A stretch of 64,000 nucleotides of DNA from Roseovarius sp. (lineage in GTDB: Bacteria; Pseudomonadota; Alphaproteobacteria; Rhodobacterales; Rhodobacteraceae), in the NCBI GenBank assembly GCA_021775255.1, contig JAJFIA010000012.1, positions 1-64,000 of the forward strand. Direction: 5' to 3'. The notes beneath the pieces were generated by a model, which saw only the letters and a list, made by a program, of their open reading frames with translations, was not told the origin of the DNA and made no database searches. The first letter of the stretch is position 1, and every line of letters begins with the position of its first letter. The translations under genes and the position numbers were made by a program. Shown one piece after another: positions 39,324-48,508 of this stretch.

Positions 39324-41345
39324 ATGAAAATCAATACATTGCTCATTGCCAACCGTGGCGAGATTGCCTGCCGAATTGCCCGCACCGCGCGCGCGCAGGG
39401 TATCACCCCCGTGGGCGTTCACTCAGAGGCAGACGCGAACGCACTGCATGTGCGCGAAATTGGTCGCTCCATCCTGATCGGGGCGGGGCCGGCCAGCGAA
39501 AGCTACCTCAGGATCGACGCTGTGCTTGACGCCGCGCGCCAAGTGGGTGCCGATGCGATCCATCCCGGCTATGGCTTTCTGGCCGAGAATCCGGATTTTG
39601 CCAATGCTGTCGAAGCCGCCGGGATGATCTTTGTCGGCCCAACGGCCGAAACGCTGGATCGTTTCGGTGACAAGGCCAGCGCCAAAGACGCGGCGATTGC
39701 GGCAGGCGTTCCGGTGGTCTCTGGCGCGAGCGGTGCCAAATCCGACCCCGCCGAAATTGCCGCCGCAGTGCGCGAGATGGGCTTCCCGGTGCTTCTCAAG
39801 GCTGTTGGTGGCGGTGGCGGGCGCGGTCAGCGTCTGGTCGAAACTGAGAACACATTGGTGCAAGACATCGAAGGGGCCCTGCGTGAGGCGAAGTCCACAT
39901 TCGGGTCCGAGGGCATGTTGCTGGAACGCTTCCTGCCTGCCGCGCGACACGTCGAGGTGCAAATTGCGGGCGACGGCGCGGGCCATGTGGTGCATCTGTT
40001 TGAACGCGACTGCACTCTGCAGCGCCGTCATCAAAAGGTGATCGAGGAAGCTCCGGCATGGGGTCTGCCACGTACCTTGCTTGACCAGATTGCAACGGAT
40101 GCGGTGAAACTGGGAGAGAGCTTGAACTATCGTGGATTGGGTACGGTTGAGTTTCTGGTCGCGGGCGACAACTATTTTTTCCTCGAGGTTAATCCGCGGA
40201 TTCAGGTCGAACACCCGGTGACCGAAGCGATCACCGGCCTTGATCTGGTGGCGATGCATCTGCGCATTGCCCAGGGCGCGGGCCTTGGGATCACCCAAGG
40301 TGATATCACCTGCACTGGCCACGCCGTCGAGGCGCGGCTGTATGCCGAAGACCCCGCCAATAACTTTGCGCCTTCAACCGGCAAGATCACCACCCTATCG
40401 CTGCCCAAGGGCATCCGCATCGACAGCGGTGTCGAAACCGGCGACGAGGTTAGCCCGTTTTACGATCCGATGATTGCCAAGCTTATTGTTCACGCGGTCG
40501 ACCGCGAAACGGCGCTGGCCCGGCTGGCCGAGGCGTTAGATCACACCATCGTCGCGGGCGTTCAGTCAAACCGTAGTTTCCTGACGGCGCTGGCGCGCGA
40601 TCCCGAATTTGCCGCGATGAACGTGCATACCCGCTGGATCGACACCCGCCTTGATGCGCTGACCACACCTCCGGCAGACGCAACCGCCAACCTGTGGCGC
40701 GCTGTCGCAGCCGTGCTATTTGTCAGCAACGGGCGAACTGACGACACCACCAATCCTTGGAGCAATCGTTCGACCTTTACTGGCTGGCGGCTAAACGCAG
40801 GCGATGCTTTGGTCGAGGCGGACCAGCGTGTCACCCTGATGGGATCGGAGAAGGGTGCCAAGCACGAAGAACTGCGCGTAGGCCCGATTGGGTCGGGCGG
40901 TTATTTTACCGTTTTTGATGCGAATGAAGTGCCTTTGTCCCTGACCTGTCTTGAACTGGAACCAGGGCGCTGGCGCGTTACCCATAACGGCGAAACCCTG
41001 ATGCTGGAAGCCCGCGTCACCGGCAATGCTATCGAAATCACCACGGCCGACGCCCGCCGCCTGTTTCACGCCGCCCCGCCCCTGGCTTTTGCGGGCAGTG
41101 AAGGGGCAGCCGAGCGGATGGTGGAATCCCCGCTCACCGGTATGATCGTTGATGTTGTTGTTTCTGATGGAGATTTGGTCGCCGAAGGCGATGTAATCGC
41201 CGTTATGGAATCCATGAAGATGGAAATATCGATAAAGGCTGCAGCGGCAGGAATCGCCATCAACATTTCTGTAACCAAAGGCATGATGGTCGACCGCGGT
41301 CAGACCATCGCCGAAATTGCCCCCAATGAAAGCGAACCGAAATGA
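39324..41345 (+). CDS. Second acyl-CoA carboxylase alpha subunit (biotin carboxylase + BCCP)
   Basis: ATG at 39324 follows TGAGGAG formed by the beta-subunit stop; it begins MKINTLLIANRGEIACR. The 673-residue product has KAVGGGGGRGQRLV, ERDCTLQRRHQKVIEEAPAW, EVNPRIQVEHPVTEAITG and a C-terminal biotin site VMESMKMEISIKA (Lys in the canonical ESMKM). It overlaps the HMG-CoA-lyase-like gene by ATGA. It works with the beta subunit at 37706. Confidence 0.92.
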   Translation: MKINTLLIANRGEIACRIARTARAQGITPVGVHSEADANALHVREIGRSILIGAGPASESYLRIDAVLDAARQVGADAIHPGYGFLAENPDFANAVEAAGMIFVGPTAETLDRFGDKASAKDAAIAAGVPVVSGASGAKSDPAEIAAAVREMGFPVLLKAVGGGGGRGQRLVETENTLVQDIEGALREAKSTFGSEGMLLERFLPAARHVEVQIAGDGAGHVVHLFERDCTLQRRHQKVIEEAPAWGLPRTLLDQIATDAVKLGESLNYRGLGTVEFLVAGDNYFFLEVNPRIQVEHPVTEAITGLDLVAMHLRIAQGAGLGITQGDITCTGHAVEARLYAEDPANNFAPSTGKITTLSLPKGIRIDSGVETGDEVSPFYDPMIAKLIVHAVDRETALARLAEALDHTIVAGVQSNRSFLTALARDPEFAAMNVHTRWIDTRLDALTTPPADATANLWRAVAAVLFVSNGRTDDTTNPWSNRSTFTGWRLNAGDALVEADQRVTLMGSEKGAKHEELRVGPIGSGGYFTVFDANEVPLSLTCLELEPGRWRVTHNGETLMLEARVTGNAIEITTADARRLFHAAPPLAFAGSEGAAERMVESPLTGMIVDVVVSDGDLVAEGDVIAVMESMKMEISIKAAAAGIAINISVTKGMMVDRGQTIAEIAPNESEPK

Positions 41346-42301
41346 GCGATTTTCCCAAATTCGTCGAAATCCGCGAGGAAGGCCCGCGCGAAGGCTTCCA
41401 GATCGAGAAAACGATTTATCCTATCGAGCAGCGTATTGAGCTCATTGATCTGCTGTCCGACACAGGTTTGAAACGTATTCAGGTCGGTAGCTTTGTCAGT
41501 CCGAAATACGTGCCGCAAATGGCTGACACGGGAGAGCTGTTTCAACGCATCAAACGCGTGCCCGGTGTCAATTACACGGCGCTTTGGCTGAACGACAAAG
41601 GGTTTCGCAAGGCGATGACCGCGCATGATGTCGATATCGACCCGCGCTTGCTTTTCTACCCCTCCGATAGGTTTTCGCGGAAAAACAACAACGCCTCATC
41701 AATGGAAATGCGCGAGAAACAGCGTGAATGGGTCAAGCTTTACAAAGCCGAGGGGCTGACAGTTGACGCGGCTTATGTGATGACCGCATTTGGCTGCAAT
41801 TTCGAAGGCGAGATTCCGCAGGAACGGGTGCTAGACGATTTCCGTTTCATCCTTGATCTGTGCGCCGATGAAAACATCCCGTTGCCAATTCTTGTGATCG
41901 CTGACACGATGGGTTGGGGCAACCCCGAAGCGGTCAAACGCATGATCGGAGCACTGCGCGACATGGCCCCCGAGGCCCGCCTCGGCATGCATATCCATGA
42001 CACGCGCGGGCTTGGTATCGCCAATGTCTATGCCGCACTCAGCATGGGTGTGGACATGTTCGAAAGCTCGGTTGCGGGACTTGGGGGATGTCCTTTTGCC
42101 GGTCATGGCCACGCCCGAGCGGCAGGCAATGTCAGCACCGAAGATATGGTATTCCTGTGTCACGAACTGGGGATCGAAACCGGCATTGACTTGGATAAAC
42201 TGATCCTTGCCGCGCAGAAAGCCGAAACAATCATCGGGGCTCCTTTGATGGGCCGGGTGATGCATACTGGCGGGCTGGAAAAGTACCGCAAGGCAAAGTG
42301 A
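41342..42301 (+). CDS. HMG-CoA-lyase-like enzyme
   Basis: The product is 319 residues of the DRE-TIM metallolyase superfamily. It has EEGPREGFQIEKTIYP at the barrel start in place of the canonical DG-RDGLQ, MHIHDTRGLGIANVYAAL with the metal-binding His pair, and the C-terminal SVAGLGGCPFAGHGHARAAGNVSTED containing the catalytic-loop Cys (GGCPFA). HMG-CoA lyases split 3-hydroxy-3-methylglutaryl-CoA to acetyl-CoA and acetoacetate. Downstream of a carboxylase, it would cleave an analogous 3-hydroxy-3-alkylglutaryl-CoA. Confidence 0.86.
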   Translation: MSDFPKFVEIREEGPREGFQIEKTIYPIEQRIELIDLLSDTGLKRIQVGSFVSPKYVPQMADTGELFQRIKRVPGVNYTALWLNDKGFRKAMTAHDVDIDPRLLFYPSDRFSRKNNNASSMEMREKQREWVKLYKAEGLTVDAAYVMTAFGCNFEGEIPQERVLDDFRFILDLCADENIPLPILVIADTMGWGNPEAVKRMIGALRDMAPEARLGMHIHDTRGLGIANVYAALSMGVDMFESSVAGLGGCPFAGHGHARAAGNVSTEDMVFLCHELGIETGIDLDKLILAAQKAETIIGAPLMGRVMHTGGLEKYRKAK

Positions 42302-42311
42302 GGGGAAAAAG

Positions 42312-43226
42312 ATGACAAAGATAATGGATGGCAAGGTTGTTCTGGTGACCGGGGCTGGGGGCGGCATCGGGCGCGATATTGCGCTGGCTGCTGCTGCCGC
42401 CGGGGCTGCGGTGGTGGTCAACGATTTGGGTGCATCGCTGAAGGGCACGGGACAGACCGAGCTGGCCGCGCAAAAAGTCGTCGATGAAATAACCGCCGCA
42501 GGTGGGTCTGCCGTCGCCAACGCAGACAGTGTGGCCGATCCCGATGCGGCCCGCGAGATGGTTGATCTGGCGGTCAGGGAGTTCGGTCGTATTGACGCAG
42601 TGGTCAACAACGCCGGCATCCTGCGCGATGGGTTTTTTCACAAGATGACCTACGAGGATTTCGACGCTGTGGTGAAGGTCCATCTTTACGGTGCATTTAA
42701 TACCAGCCGGGCTGCCGCGGATCACTTCCGCACTCAAGAAAGCGGTGCGTTGGTGCACATGACGTCAACCTCAGGCCTGATTGGAAACCTTGCCCAAGCA
42801 AATTATGCTGCGGCAAAACTGGCCATCACGGCGTTTTCCAAATCCGTCGCGCTGGATATGAAACGATGGAACGTGCGGTCAAACTGCATCGCGCCTTTCG
42901 CTTGGAGCCGGATGATTTCGTCAATCAAGGTGGACACTCCCGAGCAGGAAGCGCGGGTCGAGAAACTCAAGCAGATGACCCCTGCCAAGGTCGCGCCGAT
43001 GGCTGTCTATCTTGCGTCCGACAGGGCCGCAGATGTCACTGGCCAGATTTTTGCGGTGCGTAACAACGAGATATTCCTGGTTAATCAGCCCCGCCCGATC
43101 CGGTCTGTGCATTCCGGCGATGGCTGGACACCCGAGGAAATCGCCAATCATGCGATCCCTGCTTTAAAGGCCGATTTCATGCCGCTTGAAGTGTCAGCCG
43201 ATGTGTTTTCGTGGGATCCGGTCTGA
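42312..43226 (+). CDS. SDR, multifunctional-enzyme-2-type hydroxyacyl-CoA dehydrogenase
   Basis: The product is 304 residues with AGGGG ahead of the ATG. It has VTGAGGGIGRDIAL, VVVNDLGASLKGTG (the MFE-2/17-beta-HSD4 signature), VVNNAGILRDGFF, catalytic Ser in HMTSTSGLIG and YAAAK. It ends with an extra 40-residue tail. MFE-2-type SDRs oxidise (3R)-hydroxyacyl-CoAs, which pairs with the hydratase-2 MaoC enzyme at 53996. It overlaps the next start as TGATG. Confidence 0.86.
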   Translation: MTKIMDGKVVLVTGAGGGIGRDIALAAAAAGAAVVVNDLGASLKGTGQTELAAQKVVDEITAAGGSAVANADSVADPDAAREMVDLAVREFGRIDAVVNNAGILRDGFFHKMTYEDFDAVVKVHLYGAFNTSRAAADHFRTQESGALVHMTSTSGLIGNLAQANYAAAKLAITAFSKSVALDMKRWNVRSNCIAPFAWSRMISSIKVDTPEQEARVEKLKQMTPAKVAPMAVYLASDRAADVTGQIFAVRNNEIFLVNQPRPIRSVHSGDGWTPEEIANHAIPALKADFMPLEVSADVFSWDPV

Positions 43227-44020
43227 TGGGAAAACGCAAGGATAAATTGACCTCTTCAATTGGCTGGAGCACTGCTGATAAAATCTCTGTGCGCGGGCTG
43301 GATCTGCCCAATGAGATTTTGGGGCATATGAACCTGGGTGATCTGGCGTTTTTGCAACTGACTGGGCGAAAGGCGACACCTGAGGAATCCAAGGTCTTCA
43401 ATGCCATCGTGATAACTCTGGTCGAACACGGCATCACCCCGTCGGCGATTGCCGCGCGGATGACCTATATGGGCGCGCCGGAATCGTTGCAGGCAGCAGT
43501 GGCGGCGGGGCTTTGCGGGCTGGGCACGGTGTTTGTCGGCTCGATGGAAGGCGCGTCAAAGATGCTCTACGAGGCGTTGCCACACGACAAGCTGGGCACC
43601 GGTGTTGATCTGGATGCGCTGGCGGTTGAAACGGTGGCCGGTTTCCGCGACCGCAAGGCCATCGTGCCGGGGCTGGGGCATCCTGTGCACAAACCCGTTG
43701 ACCCACGCACGCCGCGATTGTTCGAAATTGCCGCCCAGAACGGCAAATCCGGCGAGTACGTCGCCTTAATGCAGAAAATCCAGACCGAGGCCGAGGCCCG
43801 ATCTGGCAAGATGCTGCCGATCAATGCCACCGGTGCCATTGGCGCGATCTGCTGCGAGTTTGGCTTCCCCTGGAAAATTGTGCGTGGCTTTGGTGTGATG
43901 GCCCGCGCCATCGGGCTGGTTGGCCATATCCTTGAGGAAAGCGAAAACCCCATATCCTATGATATCTGGCAGCGCGTCGAAGAGGAAATCCTCGAAACCA
44001 GCGGGCCGGGGGCAGGCTGA
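43226..44020 (+). CDS. Citryl-CoA lyase / citrate synthase-fold protein
   Basis: ATG 43226 in a TGATG overlap; 264 residues. The protein has the citrate-synthase-like segments MNLGDLAFLQLTGRKATPEE, GLGTVFVGSMEGASKML, VPGLGHPVHKPVDPRTPRLF (catalytic His region) and INATGAIGAICCEFGFPW. It is of the short citryl-CoA lyase type that splits citryl-CoA to oxaloacetate and acetyl-CoA. Within this operon a retro-Claisen cleavage of a tertiary 3-hydroxy-3-carboxyacyl-CoA is conceivable. Family firm, substrate unknown. Confidence 0.83.
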   Translation: MGKRKDKLTSSIGWSTADKISVRGLDLPNEILGHMNLGDLAFLQLTGRKATPEESKVFNAIVITLVEHGITPSAIAARMTYMGAPESLQAAVAAGLCGLGTVFVGSMEGASKMLYEALPHDKLGTGVDLDALAVETVAGFRDRKAIVPGLGHPVHKPVDPRTPRLFEIAAQNGKSGEYVALMQKIQTEAEARSGKMLPINATGAIGAICCEFGFPWKIVRGFGVMARAIGLVGHILEESENPISYDIWQRVEEEILETSGPGAG

Positions 44021-45222
44021 TGACCGCACCGCCGTGCAATGGTGCTGGGATGCGACCGCTGGACGGTATCCTGGTGGTTAGTCTGGAACAGGCGGTTTCC
44101 GCCCCTTATTGCACGCGGTTATTGGGCGATCAGGGTGCGCGGGTGATCAAGGTTGAACGCCCCGATGGCGGCGATTTTGCCCGCGATTACGACACCCGCA
44201 TTAATGGTGAAAGCAGCTATTTCATCTGGGGTAATCGTTCCAAGGAGAGCCTGACGCTGGACCTGAAATCGCCCGATGGGATTGCCACGCTGAAATCCAT
44301 CCTGTCGCGTGCCGATGTGTTTGTGCAAAATCTTGCGCCTGGTGCTGCCGAACGGCTGGGTCTGGGAGAGGCCGAGCTGCGCAAAGACAATCCAGGCCTG
44401 ATCACCTGTTCGATCTCCGGCTTCGGGCCGGGTGGGCCATATGACGGGCGCAAGGCGTATGATCTACTTATTCAGGCCGAGGCCGGATTTTTGTCGATTA
44501 CTGGTACCCCCAACTCGCCCGCGAAGTCCGGCATATCCATCGCCGATATCTGCTCCGGAGTCACTGCCTATCATTCGATCCTGGCCGCGCTTTTGATGCG
44601 CGCAAAGACCGGGGCGGGCGATCATATCGAAATCTCGATGCTCGAAGCGATGGCCGAATGGATGGGTTATCCGATGTATTATGCCTATGATGGCGCACCC
44701 CCGCCGCCGCGCACCGGTGCCGGACATGCCACGATTTATCCCTATGGTCCGTTTGAAACCTCGGATGGTCAGGTGCTGTTCGGGTTGCAAAATGATCGCG
44801 AATGGAAGGCGTTCTGCGAACAGGTGCTGGAACGCCCAGACATGGCGCTTGATCCTCGGTTTGTTGGCAATTCCAGGCGCTCAGATCATCGTGATGTAAT
44901 CGCGGGGGTGATTGGTGACGTATTGCCAAAACTTACCACGACCGAGGCGCTGTCACGGCTAAATAGGGCCGGGATTGGCACCGCCGAAGTGCGCGATATG
45001 GCCGGGCTGTGGGCGCATCCGCAGCTGGCCGCGCGCGGGCGTTGGCAACAGATTGACACGCCAGCGGGCGCGCTGCCCGCGCTGACCCCGACGAGCGGAC
45101 AAGGCTGGAAGCCACAGATGGCTCCGGTGCCGCGCCTTGGTGAACATACCCAACAAATACTGGAAGAATTCGGACCGGGGAGTGTGTCGGACACAACCGC
45201 CGATCCGAAGAATGGAGCGTGA
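44020..45222 (+). CDS. Family III CoA-transferase (CaiB/BaiF)
   Basis: The product is 400 residues. It has LDGILVVSLEQAVSAPYCTR, GARVIKVERPDGGDFARDYD, NRSKESLTLDLKSPDG and the catalytic Asp in GISIADICSGVTAYHS. Family III enzymes move CoA between dicarboxylic or hydroxy acids. In a mesaconyl/itaconyl-like module with the hydratase at 46396 it may interconvert CoA esters. TGATG overlap with the previous gene; a second ATG at 44050 is a possible alternative start. Confidence 0.85.
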   Translation: MTAPPCNGAGMRPLDGILVVSLEQAVSAPYCTRLLGDQGARVIKVERPDGGDFARDYDTRINGESSYFIWGNRSKESLTLDLKSPDGIATLKSILSRADVFVQNLAPGAAERLGLGEAELRKDNPGLITCSISGFGPGGPYDGRKAYDLLIQAEAGFLSITGTPNSPAKSGISIADICSGVTAYHSILAALLMRAKTGAGDHIEISMLEAMAEWMGYPMYYAYDGAPPPPRTGAGHATIYPYGPFETSDGQVLFGLQNDREWKAFCEQVLERPDMALDPRFVGNSRRSDHRDVIAGVIGDVLPKLTTTEALSRLNRAGIGTAEVRDMAGLWAHPQLAARGRWQQIDTPAGALPALTPTSGQGWKPQMAPVPRLGEHTQQILEEFGPGSVSDTTADPKNGA

Positions 45223-45227
45223 TAATA

Positions 45228-46391
45228 GTGAAAACCTCGGCCCCCGATACCCATGATGACCTGCGTGACGCGCTACGTTCGCTTTGTGCCGGATTTCCCC
45301 CTGAATATCACCGCAAACACGGTGCCGCGGAAACATATCCCGTAGAATTCGTCGATGCTCTGACCGAGGCCGGCTGGCTGGCGGCGATGATCCCCGAAGA
45401 ATTCGGCGGCTCGGGTCTTGGCCTGACCGAGGCCAGCATCGTGATGGAAGAGATCAACCGATCAGGCGGCAACGCTGGCCATTGCCACGGTCAGATGTAC
45501 AATATGGGTACTTTGCTTCGACATGGTTCGGATGTGCAAAAGCAGCAATACCTGCCGGGCATCGCCTCGGGCAAACTGCGGCTGCAATCCATGGCGGTGA
45601 CTGAACCGACAACTGGCACCGATACCACCAAGCTGAAGACCACCGCCGTGAAAAAGGGCGACCGTTATGTGATCAACGGCCAGAAGGTCTGGATCAGCCG
45701 GTTGCAACATTCTGACCTGATGATCCTGCTGGCGCGCACAACACCGCTGGCCGACGTCAAACGCAAGTCACATGGCATGTCGATCTTTATTGTCGATCTG
45801 AAGGACGCCATCGGCAACGGGATGGAGATCCAGCCGATCGACAATCTGGTGGGCCACGAAACCAACGAGGTATTTTTTGACAATCTCGTAATCCCTGCCG
45901 AAAACCTGATCGGCGAAGAGGGGCGCGGGTTTCACCATATTCTTGATGGGCTAAATGCAGAACGAACCCTGATTGCTGCGGAATGTATTGGTGATGGCTA
46001 TTGGTTCGTTGAAAAGTCGCGCGATTATGCCTGTGAGCGGGTGGTTTTCGACCGTCCCATCGGGAAAAATCAGGGTGTTCAATTTCCAATCTCAAAATCC
46101 TACGTCGCCATTGAGGCCGCTAATCTAATGCGGTTTGAGGCGTGCAAACGCTTTGACGCAGGTCAGGATTGCGGCGCGCAGGCCAATATGGCCAAACTGT
46201 TAGCCGCCGACGCCTCCTGGGAGGCTGCCAATGCCTGCATCCAGACCCATGGTGGCTTTGGCTTTGCTCGCGAATACGACGTCGAGCGCAAGTTCCGCGA
46301 AACTCGACTATATCAAGTCGCCCCGATCTCAACCAATCTGATCCTGTCTTATGTCGGCGAGCATATCCTTGGAATGCCAAGGTCTTTTTGA
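45228..46391 (+). CDS. Acyl-CoA dehydrogenase
   Basis: A GTG at 45228 is 10 nt after GGAG and is preferred; a GTG at 45219 overlaps the previous stop as GTGA but is too close to that motif. The 387-residue product has MAVTEPTTGTDTTKL (TTGTD in place of GAGSD), INGQKVWISRLQHSDLM, HGGFGFAREYDVERKF with catalytic Glu and the end GEHILGMPRSF shared in type with the ACAD at 35127. Substrate unknown; the succinyl-type module around it suggests a branched dicarboxylyl-CoA. Confidence 0.84.
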   Translation: MKTSAPDTHDDLRDALRSLCAGFPPEYHRKHGAAETYPVEFVDALTEAGWLAAMIPEEFGGSGLGLTEASIVMEEINRSGGNAGHCHGQMYNMGTLLRHGSDVQKQQYLPGIASGKLRLQSMAVTEPTTGTDTTKLKTTAVKKGDRYVINGQKVWISRLQHSDLMILLARTTPLADVKRKSHGMSIFIVDLKDAIGNGMEIQPIDNLVGHETNEVFFDNLVIPAENLIGEEGRGFHHILDGLNAERTLIAAECIGDGYWFVEKSRDYACERVVFDRPIGKNQGVQFPISKSYVAIEAANLMRFEACKRFDAGQDCGAQANMAKLLAADASWEAANACIQTHGGFGFAREYDVERKFRETRLYQVAPISTNLILSYVGEHILGMPRSF

Positions 46392-46395
46392 GCCA

Positions 46396-47250
46396 ATGAC
46401 CAAAGAAATTGATTTACCCTCCCTCAAGGACTGGGTCGGAAGGTCCGAAAAGGTCGGCGATTATTTGACAAATTCGCTGGTCGACAGGTTTTGCGCCACA
46501 CTTGATCCATTCCTGTGGCTTGAGGGGAGAGGAGCTCCATTGGGCATTCATTGGTGTACCACCGTGTCGGCCACCCATAAAAGTAAACTTTCAGAGGACG
46601 GTCACGCCGAAAAAGGTGATTTTTTGCCGCCTGTGCGGCTTCCTGCCCGGATGTGGGCCGGAGGTGAAATCATCCACCACCAAAGACTTTCTTCAGACGC
46701 GCCGGTGACCCGGATTTCAAGGGTTTCGGACGTTGTTGCTAAAAATGGGAAAAGCGGACCTCTCATCTTTGTAACGGTCGAGCAGGAATTCTTCTCGCAG
46801 GATCGCCTGTGCATATCTGAACGCCAGGATCTCGTTTTCAGAGATTTTCCAAAGACCGGTAATCCCCCAAGCTCCAAGCCAGCATCGCAGAGCGATACGA
46901 ACCGGGGCACCCAACTGGGCAAGCTGACACCTGATCCGTTATTGTTGTTTCGCTACTCGGCCCTGACCTTCAATTCTCATCGTATCCATTATGATCAGGA
47001 CTATGCCCGCAACACCGAAGGCTATGTCGACCTTGTGGTGCATGGTCCGTTGCAGGCCACGCTGTTGCTAAATCTCGCTGCTAAAATCGCCGGTAAACCA
47101 CCCCGCCGCTTTTCCTTCCGGGGTCTGGCACCGGTTACACTGGGAAGCTCGATCTCGTTATTTCATACTGAAGAAAATAGCGGCGGCAAGGTCTGGTGCG
47201 AGGCGGATAATGGCGTAAGAAGTTTTGTGGCACAGTACAGTGATAATTGA
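46396..47250 (+). CDS. Mesaconyl-C4-CoA hydratase-like (FAS1-dehydratase/MaoC) protein
   Basis: The product is 284 residues, ending the long operon. The N-terminal half is a FAS1-like dehydratase domain (GIHWCTTVS, LPARMWAGGEIIHH), the C-terminal half a MaoC hotdog (FRYSALTFNSHRIHYD and EGYVDLVVHGPLQATLLL, with the catalytic Asp/His region). This layout is that of mesaconyl-C4-CoA and itaconyl-CoA hydratases. With CoA-transferase and citrate-lyase-type genes alongside it points to handling of branched C4-dicarboxylyl-CoA units. Confidence 0.82.
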   Translation: MTKEIDLPSLKDWVGRSEKVGDYLTNSLVDRFCATLDPFLWLEGRGAPLGIHWCTTVSATHKSKLSEDGHAEKGDFLPPVRLPARMWAGGEIIHHQRLSSDAPVTRISRVSDVVAKNGKSGPLIFVTVEQEFFSQDRLCISERQDLVFRDFPKTGNPPSSKPASQSDTNRGTQLGKLTPDPLLLFRYSALTFNSHRIHYDQDYARNTEGYVDLVVHGPLQATLLLNLAAKIAGKPPRRFSFRGLAPVTLGSSISLFHTEENSGGKVWCEADNGVRSFVAQYSDN

Positions 47251-47285
47251 CCCAGTGCGCAGTCGTCGTGTCTTCTGCTAAGACT

Positions 47286-48482
47286 TCACATATCCCGGCG
47301 ATCAACAATCAATTCGGCATCTTCGGGCAGTTGGTCGATGAACTCCACCTTGTCAGCACGGATGCGCGCGGTCCTCTGAAACGCATCTGCTGCGGCCTTT
47401 GTGGTGGTGCCCTTGTCGGTGCCGTGGTCCAGAACCAGATGCAGGCGCACTGTATCACGATCATTTTCGCGCGTGACCACAGCCTGCGCTGCGATGGCCC
47501 CTGATACCGCAATCACAACTTCTTCGATTGCCCGGGGGTAGATGAATATCTCGCGCACTTTTACTGCGGCACCGACCCGCCCCTGAATGGCCGAAAGTCG
47601 GGTGACTCGACCATCCGCCTCACTTTCCAGCGCATAGGCACTGTCGCCAGTGCCAAACCGGATCATCGGCCAGTCGGCTTGGCGCGCGGTGACGACGATC
47701 TCGCCTGTTTCGCCATCCGCCAATGGCGTGCCGCTTTCGGGGTCACATATCTGCACGATCCGGTCGGGGTGAACCAGATACCCTTCGCCACCGTCCTCAT
47801 AGCCGACAAGCCCCAGATCGGCGGTGGCATAGGCCGCCCAGGTTTTTACACCATAGTCGGATTCGATCCGGCGACGCTTGACCATCCAGTCGCCCATTTC
47901 TCCACCAAGAAAGGCGGATTTCACGGTCCAGGCTTCGCGGCCATAGGTTTCGATCACCTTGTCGGCCAACGCCAGAAAAAACGCAGTGCTGGCGCAGATC
48001 GACGTAACACCGGTTTCGCGAATGATCTGGGCCTGCAATTCACGGTTTCCGGTTCCTCCCGGAATCACGGTCGCACCAACGACCTGCGCCGCCTCATCAA
48101 ACAGTAGGCCCGCGGGGACAAGATGATAGGCCCAAGTGTTCAGGATGATATCGGCATTTGTGATCCCTGCAGATCTGAACAACAGGTCAAGCCCATGGCC
48201 GCCCACACCGGGCAACGACGGCTCAAATATCGGGCCCGGAGACACATAGATGCGCGATACCTCTTTGGGATCGGCGACGAGGAACCCGCCGAAAGGCGGG
48301 TTCGCTCTTTGGAGCGTAAGCAACTCCTCTTTTTTCATCACCGGCAGGCGGGAGAGATCCGCCAGTGATGAAACCTTGGATGGGTCAAAACCCGCTTTGT
48401 CAAACCGTGCCTTCAGTCCCGGTGCCACTTGTGCTGCTTTGGCATAGGCTCTGGCAATTTCCGTATAGACAGCGTCAGACAT
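47286..48482 (-). CDS. Degenerate PaaK-like AMP-binding protein
   Basis: ATG at 48482 follows GGGAGG; the longer frame overlaps the upstream gene. The 398-residue product has the fold marks of phenylacetate-CoA ligases (SSLADLSRLPVMKKEEL, GGHGLDLLFRSAGI, YATADLGLVGYEDGGE, MIRFGTGDSAYAL, GRVGAAVKVREIFIYPRAIEEV). The P-loop SSGTTGxP is replaced by YVSPGPIFEP, and no C-terminal catalytic Lys is visible (ends VDRRDM). It may therefore be inactive in adenylation, bind CoA esters, or act with another subunit. Last gene of the transglutaminase-ACAD operon. Confidence 0.7.
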   Translation of the reverse strand: MSDAVYTEIARAYAKAAQVAPGLKARFDKAGFDPSKVSSLADLSRLPVMKKEELLTLQRANPPFGGFLVADPKEVSRIYVSPGPIFEPSLPGVGGHGLDLLFRSAGITNADIILNTWAYHLVPAGLLFDEAAQVVGATVIPGGTGNRELQAQIIRETGVTSICASTAFFLALADKVIETYGREAWTVKSAFLGGEMGDWMVKRRRIESDYGVKTWAAYATADLGLVGYEDGGEGYLVHPDRIVQICDPESGTPLADGETGEIVVTARQADWPMIRFGTGDSAYALESEADGRVTRLSAIQGRVGAAVKVREIFIYPRAIEEVVIAVSGAIAAQAVVTRENDRDTVRLHLVLDHGTDKGTTTKAAADAFQRTARIRADKVEFIDQLPEDAELIVDRRDM

Positions 48483-48508
48483 GGTGGCCTCCCTTGTTGT
48501 TGGTTGAC

